46,543 nt of DNA from DATDAW01 sp036524675 (GCA_036524675.1 DATDBU010000057.1:1-46543); one strand, 5' to 3'; counted from the first letter of the stretch, positions 7,624-15,889 are shown. Translations and numbers: made by a program. Notes: generated by a model not told the origin, from the sequence alone.

Positions 7624-9110
7624 GCGGTAGTTGCATCACGGTCCGACAGGAACGACTTACGTCCCCGGTGGTGGCGATGTTGCGTTGGGACGAAGGGGAG
7701 CCAAAGATTAGCATCTTCGAGAAGGCGGCGGAGTACAACCTTCGGCAATATCTACACACAGCACTTTCCAAACGACCGTTCCGAATTCGCCGCAAACAGC
7801 TTTCGGGCGGAAGGATCGAACTCGCGACTGAAGAAGTCACGCCCTGCGACGCCGATTTTCTGGGGCAGTGGGCGGCCAAGCTGACGTTCAACGTCCTCAA
7901 TCGCCACGACTTCATTTTCACCACTTCAAAAAATGAGCATGCTGATTCGGACGAACAAAATGAGGTTTCGGAACTGGTGTCCGACCTGTTCGAGCTGTCG
8001 GGCACGTTTCGGTCTTCCGTGATCGAGTGTCCCTGCGGTGCACAATATCGGTTCCTTACAGCGAAATGCCCAACGTGTGGCGGGACCGACCCCGTCGGGG
8101 CACTTTTGCTATTGCATGGCGCGTCAATCCTTGAGGCAATCCGTGATCGCGTTCATACGGATCTCGCTTCGAACAGCCCGCTTCATCAGAGCTTGCGGGC
8201 TGCGCGTGGATCCTTTGCGGGGGCAGCCATTGCAGCCGCCAGTTCAACGATGCGACCCCAAGAGACAGACGATGGCGCCACCGTCGCCCGCAAACTTCTC
8301 TCCTACTATGAGAGTGTCTTTCGGCTGGGTTGCCTGAACGACGAGACCATCACTGCCCTGAAGATCTCTCCAGGACGCGAGACCTCTAGAATCACTGGCA
8401 CGTTGAGAAGGACCGCACTCGATATTCGACGACAGTGGAAATCAGACTGCTCCACGGCTTGGGATTCGGCAGAGACGTTCACAACAAGGTGTCGGGCCGA
8501 ATTCTTCAAGGCCGCTCATCCAGCGCTCCGCGAGACGGGGCACACTGCACAGCAGATGGTCAGAGCTGCAGCGCAATTTGGCCCTTTTCATCGAGAGTTC
8601 TCAAAGAGAGTAGCGGAAAACGAAGATCCTTTCGTGAATTTCCTCAAGGGCGCTTGGTCCGTGTTCAAGGCCGTCAAGACGATGGGTATAAGTCTGCTGG
8701 TTCGAGGCGCAATGATGTTGCTCAAGGACAAAAAATTTCAGGAACGATTTGAGCGTTTCTCAAGTGCGTTTGACGAGGCCGTAGGATCGTGTGCGAAGGC
8801 CCAAAAAGTGATCGACCAAGCTCTCCAGTCGCACCGCAAAGTGCTGGGCCGCGTCGCGAAAGGAATGAGTTATCACCTTCTGGCCGTTTTCGCCGAGGAT
8901 TATGCCGCTGCGAGTCCGGACGAGCAAGAATGGTTAGCTGACAAACTGGCAAAAATAGGGCGCGTATCACGCTTGAAACGTCGATCGCTGCAAGCCCGAG
9001 GCATAGAAGCACAAGGCACACGAAAGTTCGTCCTCCTCTGCTGGGTTGTGGGCGGCATCATCCTAATCCTTGGAATCGTGATGCTCATGGCAGTGCTCTC
9101 TCACCGGTGA
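7620..9110 (+). CDS. Zinc-ribbon protein with C-terminal membrane anchor, partner of the metallopeptidase; unknown family
   Basis: I do not recognise this 496-residue protein. Start ATG 7620 is chosen over an upstream in-frame start (7593) because it makes the tight ATGA overlap with the metallopeptidase stop. Residues 1-130 are a mixed alpha/beta domain. A zinc ribbon follows, with C137-P-C139 and C150-P-T-C153. A long, mostly helical, basic region runs from about 160 to 465, including IRDRVHTDLASNSPLHQSLR and repeated R/K-rich helices. The protein ends in one hydrophobic helix (FVLLCWVVGGIILILGIVML, about 468-490) and a short basic tail. This predicts a cytoplasmic protein anchored by its C-terminus. 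Coupling to an acidic protease suggests a complex, with the basic helices possibly contacting the acidic domain; that is inference. Confidence 0.65.
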   Translation: MSGSCITVRQERLTSPVVAMLRWDEGEPKISIFEKAAEYNLRQYLHTALSKRPFRIRRKQLSGGRIELATEEVTPCDADFLGQWAAKLTFNVLNRHDFIFTTSKNEHADSDEQNEVSELVSDLFELSGTFRSSVIECPCGAQYRFLTAKCPTCGGTDPVGALLLLHGASILEAIRDRVHTDLASNSPLHQSLRAARGSFAGAAIAAASSTMRPQETDDGATVARKLLSYYESVFRLGCLNDETITALKISPGRETSRITGTLRRTALDIRRQWKSDCSTAWDSAETFTTRCRAEFFKAAHPALRETGHTAQQMVRAAAQFGPFHREFSKRVAENEDPFVNFLKGAWSVFKAVKTMGISLLVRGAMMLLKDKKFQERFERFSSAFDEAVGSCAKAQKVIDQALQSHRKVLGRVAKGMSYHLLAVFAEDYAAASPDEQEWLADKLAKIGRVSRLKRRSLQARGIEAQGTRKFVLLCWVVGGIILILGIVMLMAVLSHR

Positions 9111-9144
9111 ATCGCTTCCGCCGGGCCTGGAAGCAACCGATGCG

Positions 9145-9389
9145 ATGCATGCGGCTGCGATGGCGACACGATCTGCTGCTGCCCTGCTCGGAGGTCCGCT
9201 TTTAAAGAAAGGCGGTGTCTTCGAGACAGGAAAGACTCTCTTGAGCACATCAGCAGCAAACTCCCGAAATTCAGCCGCTTTGCTTGCCGATTTTGGTGCC
9301 AAAAAACATCAAAAAAAACAGTCATTTGATGCATTTTCCTGCACTTCATTAAACCGCCACAACCCATTGCCTTTCAGTCTATTAGTGTG
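9145..9389 (+). other. Right-end island sequence; open frame running into the att site
   Basis: Between the membrane-protein gene and tRNA-Arg, a frame beginning at ATG 9145 stays open through the att repeat and across the antisense of the tRNA. Its last part reads APGRIRTC, in the same phase as the tail fragment at 5954-6199. There is no integrase motif (no R-H-R-Y set) and no known domain in the 82 codons before att. It may be an eroded C-terminal part of the missing integrase or chance. The tRNA-antisense part is not a real protein segment in the present arrangement. Confidence 0.3.
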
Positions 9390-9462
9390 TGCGCCCGGCA
9401 GGATTCGAACCTGCGACCATCGGATTAGAAATCCGGTGCTCTATCCACTGAGCTACGGGCGC
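9390..9462 (-). tRNA. tRNA-Arg (anticodon UCU)
   Basis: The 73-nt gene folds as a standard cloverleaf. The acceptor is GCGCCCG with CGGGCGC and discriminator A. The D-stem is GCTC/GAGC, the anticodon loop TTTCTAA holds UCU, and the T-arm is GCAGG-TTCGAAT-CCTGC. The first anticodon-stem pair (27-43) is a C-A mismatch. CCA is not encoded. Its 3' end is the attachment site of the island to its left. The conserved sequence is kept through integration, so the tRNA remains complete. Confidence 0.95.
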
Positions 9463-9497
9463 ATCGATAAATGCAGGGGCTAAGTCCCTTGCCTGAT

Positions 9498-9523
9498 CGG
9501 CCGGGTGTGTATCTTACCGGCCG
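9498..9523. other. Hairpin in the tRNA-Arg/acylphosphatase gap
   Basis: A perfect 7-bp stem CGGCCGG (9498-9504) pairs with CCGGCCG (9517-9523) around a 12-base loop. The 228-base gap 9463-9690 otherwise shows nothing recognisable. It should hold the promoters of tRNA-Arg (leftward) and of acylphosphatase (rightward). Confidence 0.35.
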
Positions 9524-9690
9524 GCGGGCCTCTACTTTGCCCTGCTTTTGCAACAGAGCAAGCCTGGCAGATGACTCTGTGCGACTTGCGGCTGCACCCG
9601 GGAAATTGCAGGCGGAATCGCCCTTTTCACGTCGCACGCAAAATTTTGCAGCCTTGTTTTTCGGCGCAACTCCGCGCAGTTGTTTATCTG

Positions 9691-9963
9691 ATGATTGCCA
9701 AACAGGTGTTTTTCGAGGGGAATGTGCAGGGCGTAGGTTTTCGGTTTACGACCAAACACATCGCGTCGGGGTTCGACGTGACGGGTTGGGTGCGCAACTT
9801 GGCGGACGGCCGCGTGGAAATGCTGGTTCAGGGCGCGCCGAATGAGGTGACGGCATTTGTCTCGGAAATCGGGCAAAGCGTCCTTGCAGGCCACATCGAC
9901 CATGTCTTCGAACATCCAGCCACCGTGGACAAAACTCTCCGCGGTTTTTCAATCAAATTCTGA
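9691..9963 (+). CDS. acyP: Acylphosphatase
   Basis: This 90-residue protein is the family's normal length. It hydrolyses carboxyl-phosphate bonds such as acetyl phosphate or 1,3-bisphosphoglycerate in the cytoplasm. The signature GNVQGVGFRF (10-19) includes the phosphate-binding loop and catalytic Arg18. The second signature GWVRNLADGRVE supplies catalytic Asn36. Start ATG 9691 is chosen because the protein begins with the first beta-strand (IAKQVFFEGNVQG); longer in-frame starts would add unrelated sequence. It lies 52 bases upstream of the ABC transporter genes and may be read with them, though no functional link is evident. Confidence 0.95.
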   Translation: MIAKQVFFEGNVQGVGFRFTTKHIASGFDVTGWVRNLADGRVEMLVQGAPNEVTAFVSEIGQSVLAGHIDHVFEHPATVDKTLRGFSIKF

Positions 9964-10015
9964 AACATTGCAGGCTTGAAAAACTTCGCCATAATAGCGC
10001 CGTTCCTCCCGTTCA

Positions 10016-10894
10016 ATGCCCACTCCCGCCGTTGCCGTTCGCAATCTTACCAAGATTTTTCCAGTCCCGTTTCGCCGGGAAAAATTGATAGCCGTCAAGG
10101 ATCTGACGCTCGAAGTGGAACCGGGGCAGGTCTATGGGCTGCTTGGGCCAAACGGATCGGGTAAGAGCACAACACTCAAAATTATTCTCGGGCTTGTCTC
10201 GCCGACGAGCGGGACGACGGAAATTTTCGGGCACCCGAGCACGGAGGTGCGGAGCCGGGAACAGGTCGGTTTCCTCCCTGAAAATCCTTACTTTTACAAA
10301 TACCTCACCGGCGAAGAGGCGATCCGGTTTTACGGTCAACTGTGCCGGTTGAAAAAGGATTACTTGGAACAGCGGATCGAGGATCTGCTGGAACTCGTGG
10401 GTCTCAAAGATGCCCGCTACAGGCGGCTGGGCGGGTATTCAAAGGGCATGTTGCAGCGGATCGGAATCGCCCAGGCGCTCGTCCAGGAGCCGCGGCTGGT
10501 CGTGCTCGACGAGCCCACGGCTGGAGTGGATCCGGCGGGATCCCGGGAAATCCGCGACATGATCGTGGGATTGAAGCAGCGCGGGATCACAGTGTTGCTC
10601 TGCTCTCATTTGCTGGCCCAGGTACAGGAAATTTGCGATCGGGTCGGGATCTTGGCGAAGGGCGTGCTCGTCCGGGAGGGAAAACTGGATGATTTGATTT
10701 CGATTGAGAATCAAACGGAGGTGATCCTCCGAGACGCCAAGCCCGAGTTGCTGGGGAAAATTCGAGCCTTGGCCGCGGAACACGCGGCAGAAGTGATTGA
10801 AACGCGCAAGCCGCAGACAACACTGGAACGCATGTTTCTGGAAGTCACGGAAGGCAATCCGCAATCCCCAATCCGCATTCCGAAATCCAAATGA
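10016..10894 (+). CDS. ABC transporter ATP-binding protein (ABC-2 exporter type)
   Basis: The 292-residue protein powers export through the permease encoded next. Walker A is GPNGSGKST (44-52). The signature is the variant GGYSKGMLQRIGIAQAL, Walker B is LVVLDEPTAGVDP (about 160-172), and the switch His lies in LLCSHLL. The short C-terminal extension after about residue 230 is of the type seen in NosF/CcmA-like exporters. Its last residues (EGNPQSPIRIPKSK) come from a simple repetitive DNA sequence and look unselected. The stop overlaps the permease start (ATGA at 10891-10894), so the two subunits are translationally coupled. Substrate is unknown. Confidence 0.93.
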   Translation: MPTPAVAVRNLTKIFPVPFRREKLIAVKDLTLEVEPGQVYGLLGPNGSGKSTTLKIILGLVSPTSGTTEIFGHPSTEVRSREQVGFLPENPYFYKYLTGEEAIRFYGQLCRLKKDYLEQRIEDLLELVGLKDARYRRLGGYSKGMLQRIGIAQALVQEPRLVVLDEPTAGVDPAGSREIRDMIVGLKQRGITVLLCSHLLAQVQEICDRVGILAKGVLVREGKLDDLISIENQTEVILRDAKPELLGKIRALAAEHAAEVIETRKPQTTLERMFLEVTEGNPQSPIRIPKSK

Positions 10895-11766
10895 CGCATC
10901 GCGCTTTTTCTCCGGGCCGGATCTGGGCAATTGCGTGGAATACGTTGACCGAGCTGGTGCGGCTCAAGGTGTTCTATTTCCTGGTGTTGTTCGCGATGCT
11001 CCTCATCGGGAGCTCCCTGTTCATGGTGCAATTTTCGTTTCAGCAGGAGTTCCAGGTGCTCAAAGACGCCTCGCTCGGAGCGATGGCGATTTTTACGTCG
11101 CTGCTGGCGATCGTCGCAACGGCGAATCTGCTGCCGAAAGATGTCGAGGATCGAACCCTCTACAGCATTCTCGCCAAGCCGGTGCCGCGCTTTGAATATT
11201 TGCTCGGCAAACTCCTGGGAGTGTTCGTCTTGCTCTTGATTTCCGTGGCGCTGATGACGGTGGTTTTCGTCGTCGTCCTCTGGATGCGGGAAACGGCCGT
11301 GGTGGCTCAGGTGCAACGGGAGTTTTCCGCCAGCCCGGAAGATTTGGCCGTAAAGGTGCGCGAGGTGCGTGCCGCAGGCCTTACCGGGGCGGTTTTTCAA
11401 GGCGTCGCGCTCATTTATCTCAAGGCAATCCTCCTCGCAGCGTTAACGCTGTTTGTCTCCACATTTGCCACGTCATCGATTTTCACGGTGATCGTCGCGG
11501 TGGTTGTTTATTTCATCGGCCATTTGCAGGCAACGGCTCGCGAGTACTGGCTTGCAGGGCAAAATGTGACCTGGCTCACCCGGCTTTTCACTGCGGCTAT
11601 CTCGTTGATTTTCCCGGATTTGCAGCTGTTCAATCTCGTGGACGACATCGTCGCCGGCAATCCAGTCGTGACATCGCTCTTTTTAAAAACCTGCGGCCTG
11701 GGACTGCTGTATGTGGTGTTTTACACCGTGGCAGCGCAGTTCATATTTTCGAAGAAGGAGCTGTAA
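10891..11766 (+). CDS. ABC-2 type transporter permease (NosY-like)
   Basis: The 291-residue inner-membrane protein has about six hydrophobic helices. The first is VFYFLVLFAMLLIGSSLFMV after a short amphipathic N-terminus, and others are near 65-80, 108-130, 175-195, 200-215 and 270-285. The motif KDVEDRTLYSILAKPVPRFE, with the glycine-rich loop after it, is typical of NosY-type ABC-2 permeases. A hydrophilic loop at about 135-165 faces outside or binds the partner. It is coupled to the ATPase gene by ATGA overlap and followed six bases later by a TPR-like gene, making a three-gene unit. Confidence 0.9.
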   Translation: MTHRAFSPGRIWAIAWNTLTELVRLKVFYFLVLFAMLLIGSSLFMVQFSFQQEFQVLKDASLGAMAIFTSLLAIVATANLLPKDVEDRTLYSILAKPVPRFEYLLGKLLGVFVLLLISVALMTVVFVVVLWMRETAVVAQVQREFSASPEDLAVKVREVRAAGLTGAVFQGVALIYLKAILLAALTLFVSTFATSSIFTVIVAVVVYFIGHLQATAREYWLAGQNVTWLTRLFTAAISLIFPDLQLFNLVDDIVAGNPVVTSLFLKTCGLGLLYVVFYTVAAQFIFSKKEL

Positions 11767-11772
11767 CCAGCG

Positions 11773-12534
11773 ATGAGGCTTCGATATCTCCTGGCTGGCA
11801 TAATGGTCCTGGTTTTCGGCGTTGTCCGTCTCCCGCTCGAAACCGGTCTGCAAGCAGAACACGAGAAAGGTCTCTTTCGAACGGCAAAACTCGACCTGTC
11901 GCTTCGCGAAAAAATCGGCCAATCCGCCTTCGTCGCCGCGCTCAGCGGCTTTGGATCGGTCATCGCAGATGTCTTGTGGATTGACGCTTACACGGCCTGG
12001 GAAAGAACCGAGTACGGCAAAATGGCTCTGATTTTCGAAAACGTGACGACGCTGCAGCCGCGAAACTTTTATTTCTGGGACAATGCCGCCTGGCACATGG
12101 CATGGAACGGCAGCGTTTTCGCCTTTGAAAATACGAAGCAGCCCCGCCTCGCCATCCGCAAAAAAGAACAGCAGGAATATTTCGATCTCGGCGAAAGTTT
12201 TCTCATTCGCGGCATCCGAAACAATCCCGACAGTTACCAGCTCCGGCAAACGTATGCGCTTTTCCTCCAGCAAAAACGCAACGATCCTTGCGGAGCCTCC
12301 GAGCAGTATCGTCTGGGTTCGTTGTTGAAGGATGCCCCGCCCTATATGCATCGCGCCGCCGTGCTCCAACTGGCCCTTTGCCCAGGCAAACAGCGCGAAG
12401 CCTATGCGCAACTCCGGGAGCTGTGGTTTCGCGGACAAGACGAACGCAAACCCACGGTGATAACGCTCATCCGAAAGCTGGAAAACGAGTTGCAAATCCC
12501 AACCGAAAAGAGAATTTTCAAAGCCGGTTCCTGA
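11773..12534 (+). CDS. Membrane-anchored TPR-like protein of unknown function
   Basis: The 253-residue protein has one N-terminal hydrophobic segment (LLAGIMVLVFGVVRLPL) and no lipobox, so it is probably periplasmic and anchored. The rest is helical, with patterns such as YFDLGESFLIRGIRNNPDSY and QLRQTYALFLQQK that resemble TPR helices. Aromatic-rich helices (YFWDNAAWHMAW) precede them. It follows the ABC permease by only six bases, and may help the exporter assemble or recognise cargo. No enzyme motif is seen. Confidence 0.6.
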   Translation: MRLRYLLAGIMVLVFGVVRLPLETGLQAEHEKGLFRTAKLDLSLREKIGQSAFVAALSGFGSVIADVLWIDAYTAWERTEYGKMALIFENVTTLQPRNFYFWDNAAWHMAWNGSVFAFENTKQPRLAIRKKEQQEYFDLGESFLIRGIRNNPDSYQLRQTYALFLQQKRNDPCGASEQYRLGSLLKDAPPYMHRAAVLQLALCPGKQREAYAQLRELWFRGQDERKPTVITLIRKLENELQIPTEKRIFKAGS

Positions 12535-12560
12535 TTCCCCCCTCGGAAGTGACACACTCA

Positions 12561-13283
12561 ATGCGGTTCGCAATATTCGGTGACATTCACGCAAATCTGG
12601 AAGCGCTCGAGGCTGTGCTCGCCGATGCGAAAGAGCAAAGCTGCACGCATCACGTTTGCCTCGGTGACGTCGTTGGTTACAACGCCAATCCCCATGAATG
12701 CTGCCAGCGCGTTCGCGCCCTCGATTGCCCGATCGTGAAGGGAAATCATGACGAGCAAGCTGCGATGGTCGAATCGTTGGATAGTTTCAATCCCCTCGCC
12801 GAAGCCGCTCTCGCCTGGACACGCAATCAGCTCACCGCGGACGACAAGGCGTGGCTTCTTGAAATGCGGCTCGTTCGCCAGGTCCGCGATTTTACCATCG
12901 TCCACGCCACGCTCGATACCCCCCACAAATGGGGTTATGTGTTCAATCAGCTGGACGCTGCCGCGAGCTTCAGTTATCAACGCACGTCGGTCTGCTTTTT
13001 CGGGCACACACACGCCCCGCGGGCTTACATCCGCGAAGGAGCGGTCATCAGTATGGCTTTTGAACGGCTCAAATTCGAGATGGGGAAAAAATACTTCATC
13101 AACTGCGGCAGTGTCGGACAACCCCGGGATGGCGACTGGCGCGCGGCCTATGTCATTTACGATGCCACCCGCAATTTCATCGAGCTGCGCCGCGTCGAAT
13201 ACGATATTCGCACGGCGCAGGAGAAAATCATCGAAGCCGGCCTCCCGTTACGCCTCGCGGATCGCCTTGCCCTGGGAAAATAG
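12561..13283 (+). CDS. Metallophosphoesterase, YfcE/MJ0936-like
   Basis: The 240-residue protein carries all five calcineurin-like motifs. These are GDIHAN (D8, H10), GDVVGYN (D36), GNHDE (N62, H63), a histidine in VHATL, and GHTH. Small enzymes of this type hydrolyse phosphodiesters or nucleotides with two metal ions in the cytoplasm. Start ATG 12561 is chosen because the first motif begins at residue 5; an upstream extension to 12288 would overlap the preceding gene and adds no domain. It lies 26 bases after the TPR-like gene and 12 bases before the glycosyltransferase, so it may be in the same transcript. Confidence 0.9.
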   Translation: MRFAIFGDIHANLEALEAVLADAKEQSCTHHVCLGDVVGYNANPHECCQRVRALDCPIVKGNHDEQAAMVESLDSFNPLAEAALAWTRNQLTADDKAWLLEMRLVRQVRDFTIVHATLDTPHKWGYVFNQLDAAASFSYQRTSVCFFGHTHAPRAYIREGAVISMAFERLKFEMGKKYFINCGSVGQPRDGDWRAAYVIYDATRNFIELRRVEYDIRTAQEKIIEAGLPLRLADRLALGK

Positions 13284-13295
13284 CCCGTCGCTGCT

Positions 13296-14279
13296 TTGGG
13301 ATTCTCTTCGCCACCTCAATCCGTCCTCATTTTGAAACCGTCCTCCCTCGGGGACATCGTCCATGCCTTGCCAGCCGTGGCCGCGCTTAAAGCCCATTGG
13401 CCCGGCACGAAAATCGACTGGCTCGTCAACACGGAGTGGATGCCTCTGCTCAAGGACAACCCCGACATCGACCGTTTGATCGAATTTCCGCGGAAACAAT
13501 TCCGCGGCGTTCGCGGGTGGTTGACGATTCCCAGATGGCTCGTTGCGAACAGTGGCAAAATGCACGACCTCGCCCTCGATCTACAAGGACTCCTCCGCAG
13601 CGGCCTCATCGCACGCTGGCTCGGCTCGCGCCAGATTTGGGGGCTCTCGGACGCACGCGAAGGCGTCCAATTTTTTTATCATCGGACCGTCAAACTCCCA
13701 GGCAGGCGGATGCACGCCGTGGACCGTTACCTCTGCCTGGTGCGCGCATTGCACGTCGAGGACCTTCCTGAGCCTGTCTTCCGGCTGCCCTCGGGCAATC
13801 CTCCCGAAGGATTTTACGTCGATGAACCTTATCTGCTGTTACACCCGTTCTCCCGCGGCAAAGGAAAATCGCTTGCGCCAGCCTGCGTCGAGAAGATTGC
13901 TCTGGATCTCGCTCCTCAAAAAGTCGTTCTCGTCGGGGGATTTGATCAGCCTTTGACGATGCCGGACAACGTCATCAACCTTGTCAATCGCACCAGCCTC
14001 CCGGAGCTCATCTGGCTCATCCGCAATGCGGCATTCACCGTCAGCGTCGATAGCGGCCCCGCACACATCGCCGCCGCCCTCAGCAATCAACTCCTCTCGA
14101 TTCACACCTGGAGCAATCCGCAGCTCGTTGGTCCCTATCGTCCCGATGCCTGGATTTGGAAAAGCGGGCGCATCATGCGAGTCGCCGATTGGAAGCCTGG
14201 CCACAACGAAACGATTTCTCCACCGCCGCCTGACCGGATTGCGACCTTTGTAAAGGAACGGCTGGCACTGCGAACCTAA
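13296..14279 (+). CDS. Glycosyltransferase family 9 (heptosyltransferase-like)
   Basis: The 327-residue protein has the GT-B layout of LPS heptosyltransferases. The N-terminal Rossmann motif is LKPSSLGDIVHALPAVAALK and the C-terminal sugar-nucleotide motif is VSVDSGPAHIAAAL. Family members transfer heptose or related sugars to the lipid A core on the inner face of the membrane. The start appears to be TTG at 13296, because the motif begins only about 10 residues in and no ATG lies between it and the preceding stop. No obvious Shine-Dalgarno sequence is seen. The exact acceptor cannot be assigned. Confidence 0.88.
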   Translation: MGFSSPPQSVLILKPSSLGDIVHALPAVAALKAHWPGTKIDWLVNTEWMPLLKDNPDIDRLIEFPRKQFRGVRGWLTIPRWLVANSGKMHDLALDLQGLLRSGLIARWLGSRQIWGLSDAREGVQFFYHRTVKLPGRRMHAVDRYLCLVRALHVEDLPEPVFRLPSGNPPEGFYVDEPYLLLHPFSRGKGKSLAPACVEKIALDLAPQKVVLVGGFDQPLTMPDNVINLVNRTSLPELIWLIRNAAFTVSVDSGPAHIAAALSNQLLSIHTWSNPQLVGPYRPDAWIWKSGRIMRVADWKPGHNETISPPPPDRIATFVKERLALRT

Positions 14280-14408
14280 ATTCTTACGCAGCGGCCGCCG
14301 GAATCTGTCACAATTTGGCGGCTTCAATTGTCCAACCAGGGAATCGATACGCCTGGATTGAAGCCTGCCGCTTGCAGAGCGGCATGTTCCAGCGCGCTCA
14401 CAAACCGC

Positions 14409-15290
14409 ATGACGATGACAACACAGGCCCTCAATCTTTTCGAAGAACACCGTCAACTGCTTTTCGGCATCGCCTATCGGATGCTGGGAACCGTGATGGA
14501 TGCTCAAGACATGGTTCAGAATACCTTCCTGCGATGGCAACAAATGGCTTCTGATCACGTCCAATCCCCGCGTGCGTGGCTCACAACGGTCATCACCCGT
14601 CTCTGCATCAACCACCTCAAATCAGCCCGGGTCCAACGGGAGACCTATATCGGCCCATGGTTGCCGGAACCCCTTGTAACGGAGCACGGAACTCAGCCTC
14701 TGGAAGACACGCCATTGGCCGATTCCCTGTCTCTCGCATTCCTGGTTTTGCTGGAAACTCTGACGCCCACAGAACGAGCCGTGTTTATCCTGCGGGAAGT
14801 CTTGGGCTGCGAATTCTCCGAAATCGCCTCCATCGTTAGCCGGTCAGAGGTGAATTGCCGACAAATTCTGGTCCGCGCCCGCAAACGGGTCGAACAGCGG
14901 CAGCCCCGATTCGACGCGTCGCCAGAACAAGCGGAAAAGCTGCTGCACCAGTTTGATCAATACGTGAAAAATGGCGACATCGAGAATTTGCTGAATTTAA
15001 TGGCAAACGACGTGGTGCTGGTGTCCGACGGCGGCGGCAAGGCCCGGGCTTTGTTGCGGCCTATTTATGGACCTGAACCGCTCGCGCGCCTCTTTGTCAC
15101 TGCGCGGCAAAAATTTGGTTCCAGCACCGAAGAGACGAAAATGGCCGTGGTGAACGGACTTCCGGGATTCGTCAGTTTCGAAGGCGACGACGCGCGGCGA
15201 GTCATGGCTTTCGGAATCCGCGACGGGCGTATTCACGAGTTTTTCATAGTTACCAATCCAGACAAACTCCGCCATCTGAGGAAACGCTGA
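14409..15290 (+). CDS. ECF41-family RNA polymerase sigma factor with SnoaL-like C-terminal domain (SigJ-like)
   Basis: The 293-residue protein has region 2 (FEEHRQLLFGIAYRMLGTV, about 8-70), a linker with the ECF41 hallmark WLPEP, region 4 (about 110-165) and a SnoaL-like C-terminal domain. That last domain carries the DGGGKARA motif. In ECF41 proteins this domain replaces a separate anti-sigma factor and controls binding to core polymerase. Start ATG 14409 (or 14415) is preferred because the domain begins immediately; the frame is open further upstream from a TTG at 14328. The usual ECF41 partner, a carboxymuconolactone-decarboxylase-like or oxidoreductase gene, is not adjacent; the next gene is convergent. 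Confidence 0.9.
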   Translation: MTMTTQALNLFEEHRQLLFGIAYRMLGTVMDAQDMVQNTFLRWQQMASDHVQSPRAWLTTVITRLCINHLKSARVQRETYIGPWLPEPLVTEHGTQPLEDTPLADSLSLAFLVLLETLTPTERAVFILREVLGCEFSEIASIVSRSEVNCRQILVRARKRVEQRQPRFDASPEQAEKLLHQFDQYVKNGDIENLLNLMANDVVLVSDGGGKARALLRPIYGPEPLARLFVTARQKFGSSTEETKMAVVNGLPGFVSFEGDDARRVMAFGIRDGRIHEFFIVTNPDKLRHLRKR

Positions 15291-15323
15291 TCTTGTTGTT
15301 GCGGCGGCCTGTCTGCAAGGAAG

Positions 15324-15356
15324 TGCGGCGGTCGCAGACTGCCGCTAATCGCCGCA
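15324..15356. terminator. Candidate shared terminator between convergent genes
   Basis: A 7-bp stem TGCGGCG (15324-15330) pairs with CGCCGCA (15350-15356), and the interior can pair further. It lies in the 83-base gap between the sigma factor and the convergent lipoprotein gene. There is no T tract, so the call is tentative. Confidence 0.3.
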
Positions 15357-15373
15357 AGCCTTCGTAGGCGCAA

Positions 15374-15889
15374 TCAATATCGGTCTTCGATTTGATCCAG
15401 CATCCGATCCACATGGCGATACTTGCGTCGCGGATTGAGCACACGATAACTGTAGCGAACGTCTCCCCAATGCAGAACCTGGATCGTGACCCGGCGGACG
15501 CCCCAGGCGTTCATCGCCGCGTGACTGGGTTTGTAAAGATCGATCGTGTTCGTCCCGGAGAGAGCCCAACCATAGTCATCCACTTTGAAAAGTTCGCCGG
15601 TGGCAAGGATTTTGAAGACCGTTCCCGCCGGCCATCGAGACCAATCAGCTGCGGCACTGCGGACCGAGGCATATTGCAATGTCGAGCCCAGAGCATTGCG
15701 TTTACCATACCGGCGATGATCGCTTTCGGTGTGCGTATAAGCCGTCGTTCGGACCTTTTGGTATTCGGAGCGAGCAATGGGCTTTTCGAAGGGCGGCAGC
15801 GACGGGCCAAAACAACCGGCAAGAAGTGTCAACGAGATGCCCAGGCAAATTCGGCTGACGGCACTGCTAAGACATATGAAGGATTTCAT
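15374..15889 (-). CDS. 3D-domain (MltA/RlpA-like double-psi beta-barrel) lipoprotein
   Basis: The 171-residue protein starts at ATG 15887-15889 with a signal peptide ending in LLAGC, a clear lipobox. A 3D (Asp-Asp-Asp) domain follows. TTAYTHTESD opens the barrel, and later motifs are FKVDDYGWALSGTNTIDLY and AWGVRRVTIQVL. Such domains occur in peptidoglycan lytic enzymes (MltA, RlpA, YuiC), with acidic residues at the active site. It is probably outer-membrane attached and acts on cell-wall glycan. An in-frame extension upstream of ATG 15889 only lengthens the pre-lipobox part and is not used. Confidence 0.82.
   Translation of the reverse strand: MKSFICLSSAVSRICLGISLTLLAGCFGPSLPPFEKPIARSEYQKVRTTAYTHTESDHRRYGKRNALGSTLQYASVRSAAADWSRWPAGTVFKILATGELFKVDDYGWALSGTNTIDLYKPSHAAMNAWGVRRVTIQVLHWGDVRYSYRVLNPRRKYRHVDRMLDQIEDRY

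Larger units (their letters stand above)
5955..9414. mobile_element. tRNA-Arg-targeted genomic island (about 3.4 kb)
   Basis: A 26-bp perfect direct repeat lies at 5955-5980 and 9389-9414. The right copy is the T-arm and acceptor 3' end of the complete tRNA-Arg gene (9390-9462, minus strand). The left copy is a bare 3' fragment with no rest of the tRNA. Both copies have the same orientation. This is the classic footprint of a tyrosine-recombinase element integrated at a tRNA 3' end. No integrase catalytic domain remains. Contents from left to right are a gene-tail fragment, a broken helix-turn-helix gene, a short tandem repeat, a metallopeptidase gene and a zinc-ribbon membrane protein gene. 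Base composition of the left part is visibly lower in GC than the efflux genes outside. Confidence 0.75.

Noticed and set aside
9063..9302. 79-codon minus-strand frame at the right end of the island, considered as an antitoxin or integrase remnant
   Set aside because: It overlaps the 3' end of the membrane-protein gene, and has no recognisable motif and no ribosome site.
9390..9483. Plus-strand frame reading GRIRTCDHRIRNPVLYPLSY
   Set aside because: This is the well-known artefact of translating the antisense of a tRNA. The tRNA-Arg is certain.
12288..12560. Upstream extension of the phosphoesterase frame
   Set aside because: It overlaps the TPR-like gene in another frame. The family begins at the GDIHAN strand just after ATG 12561.
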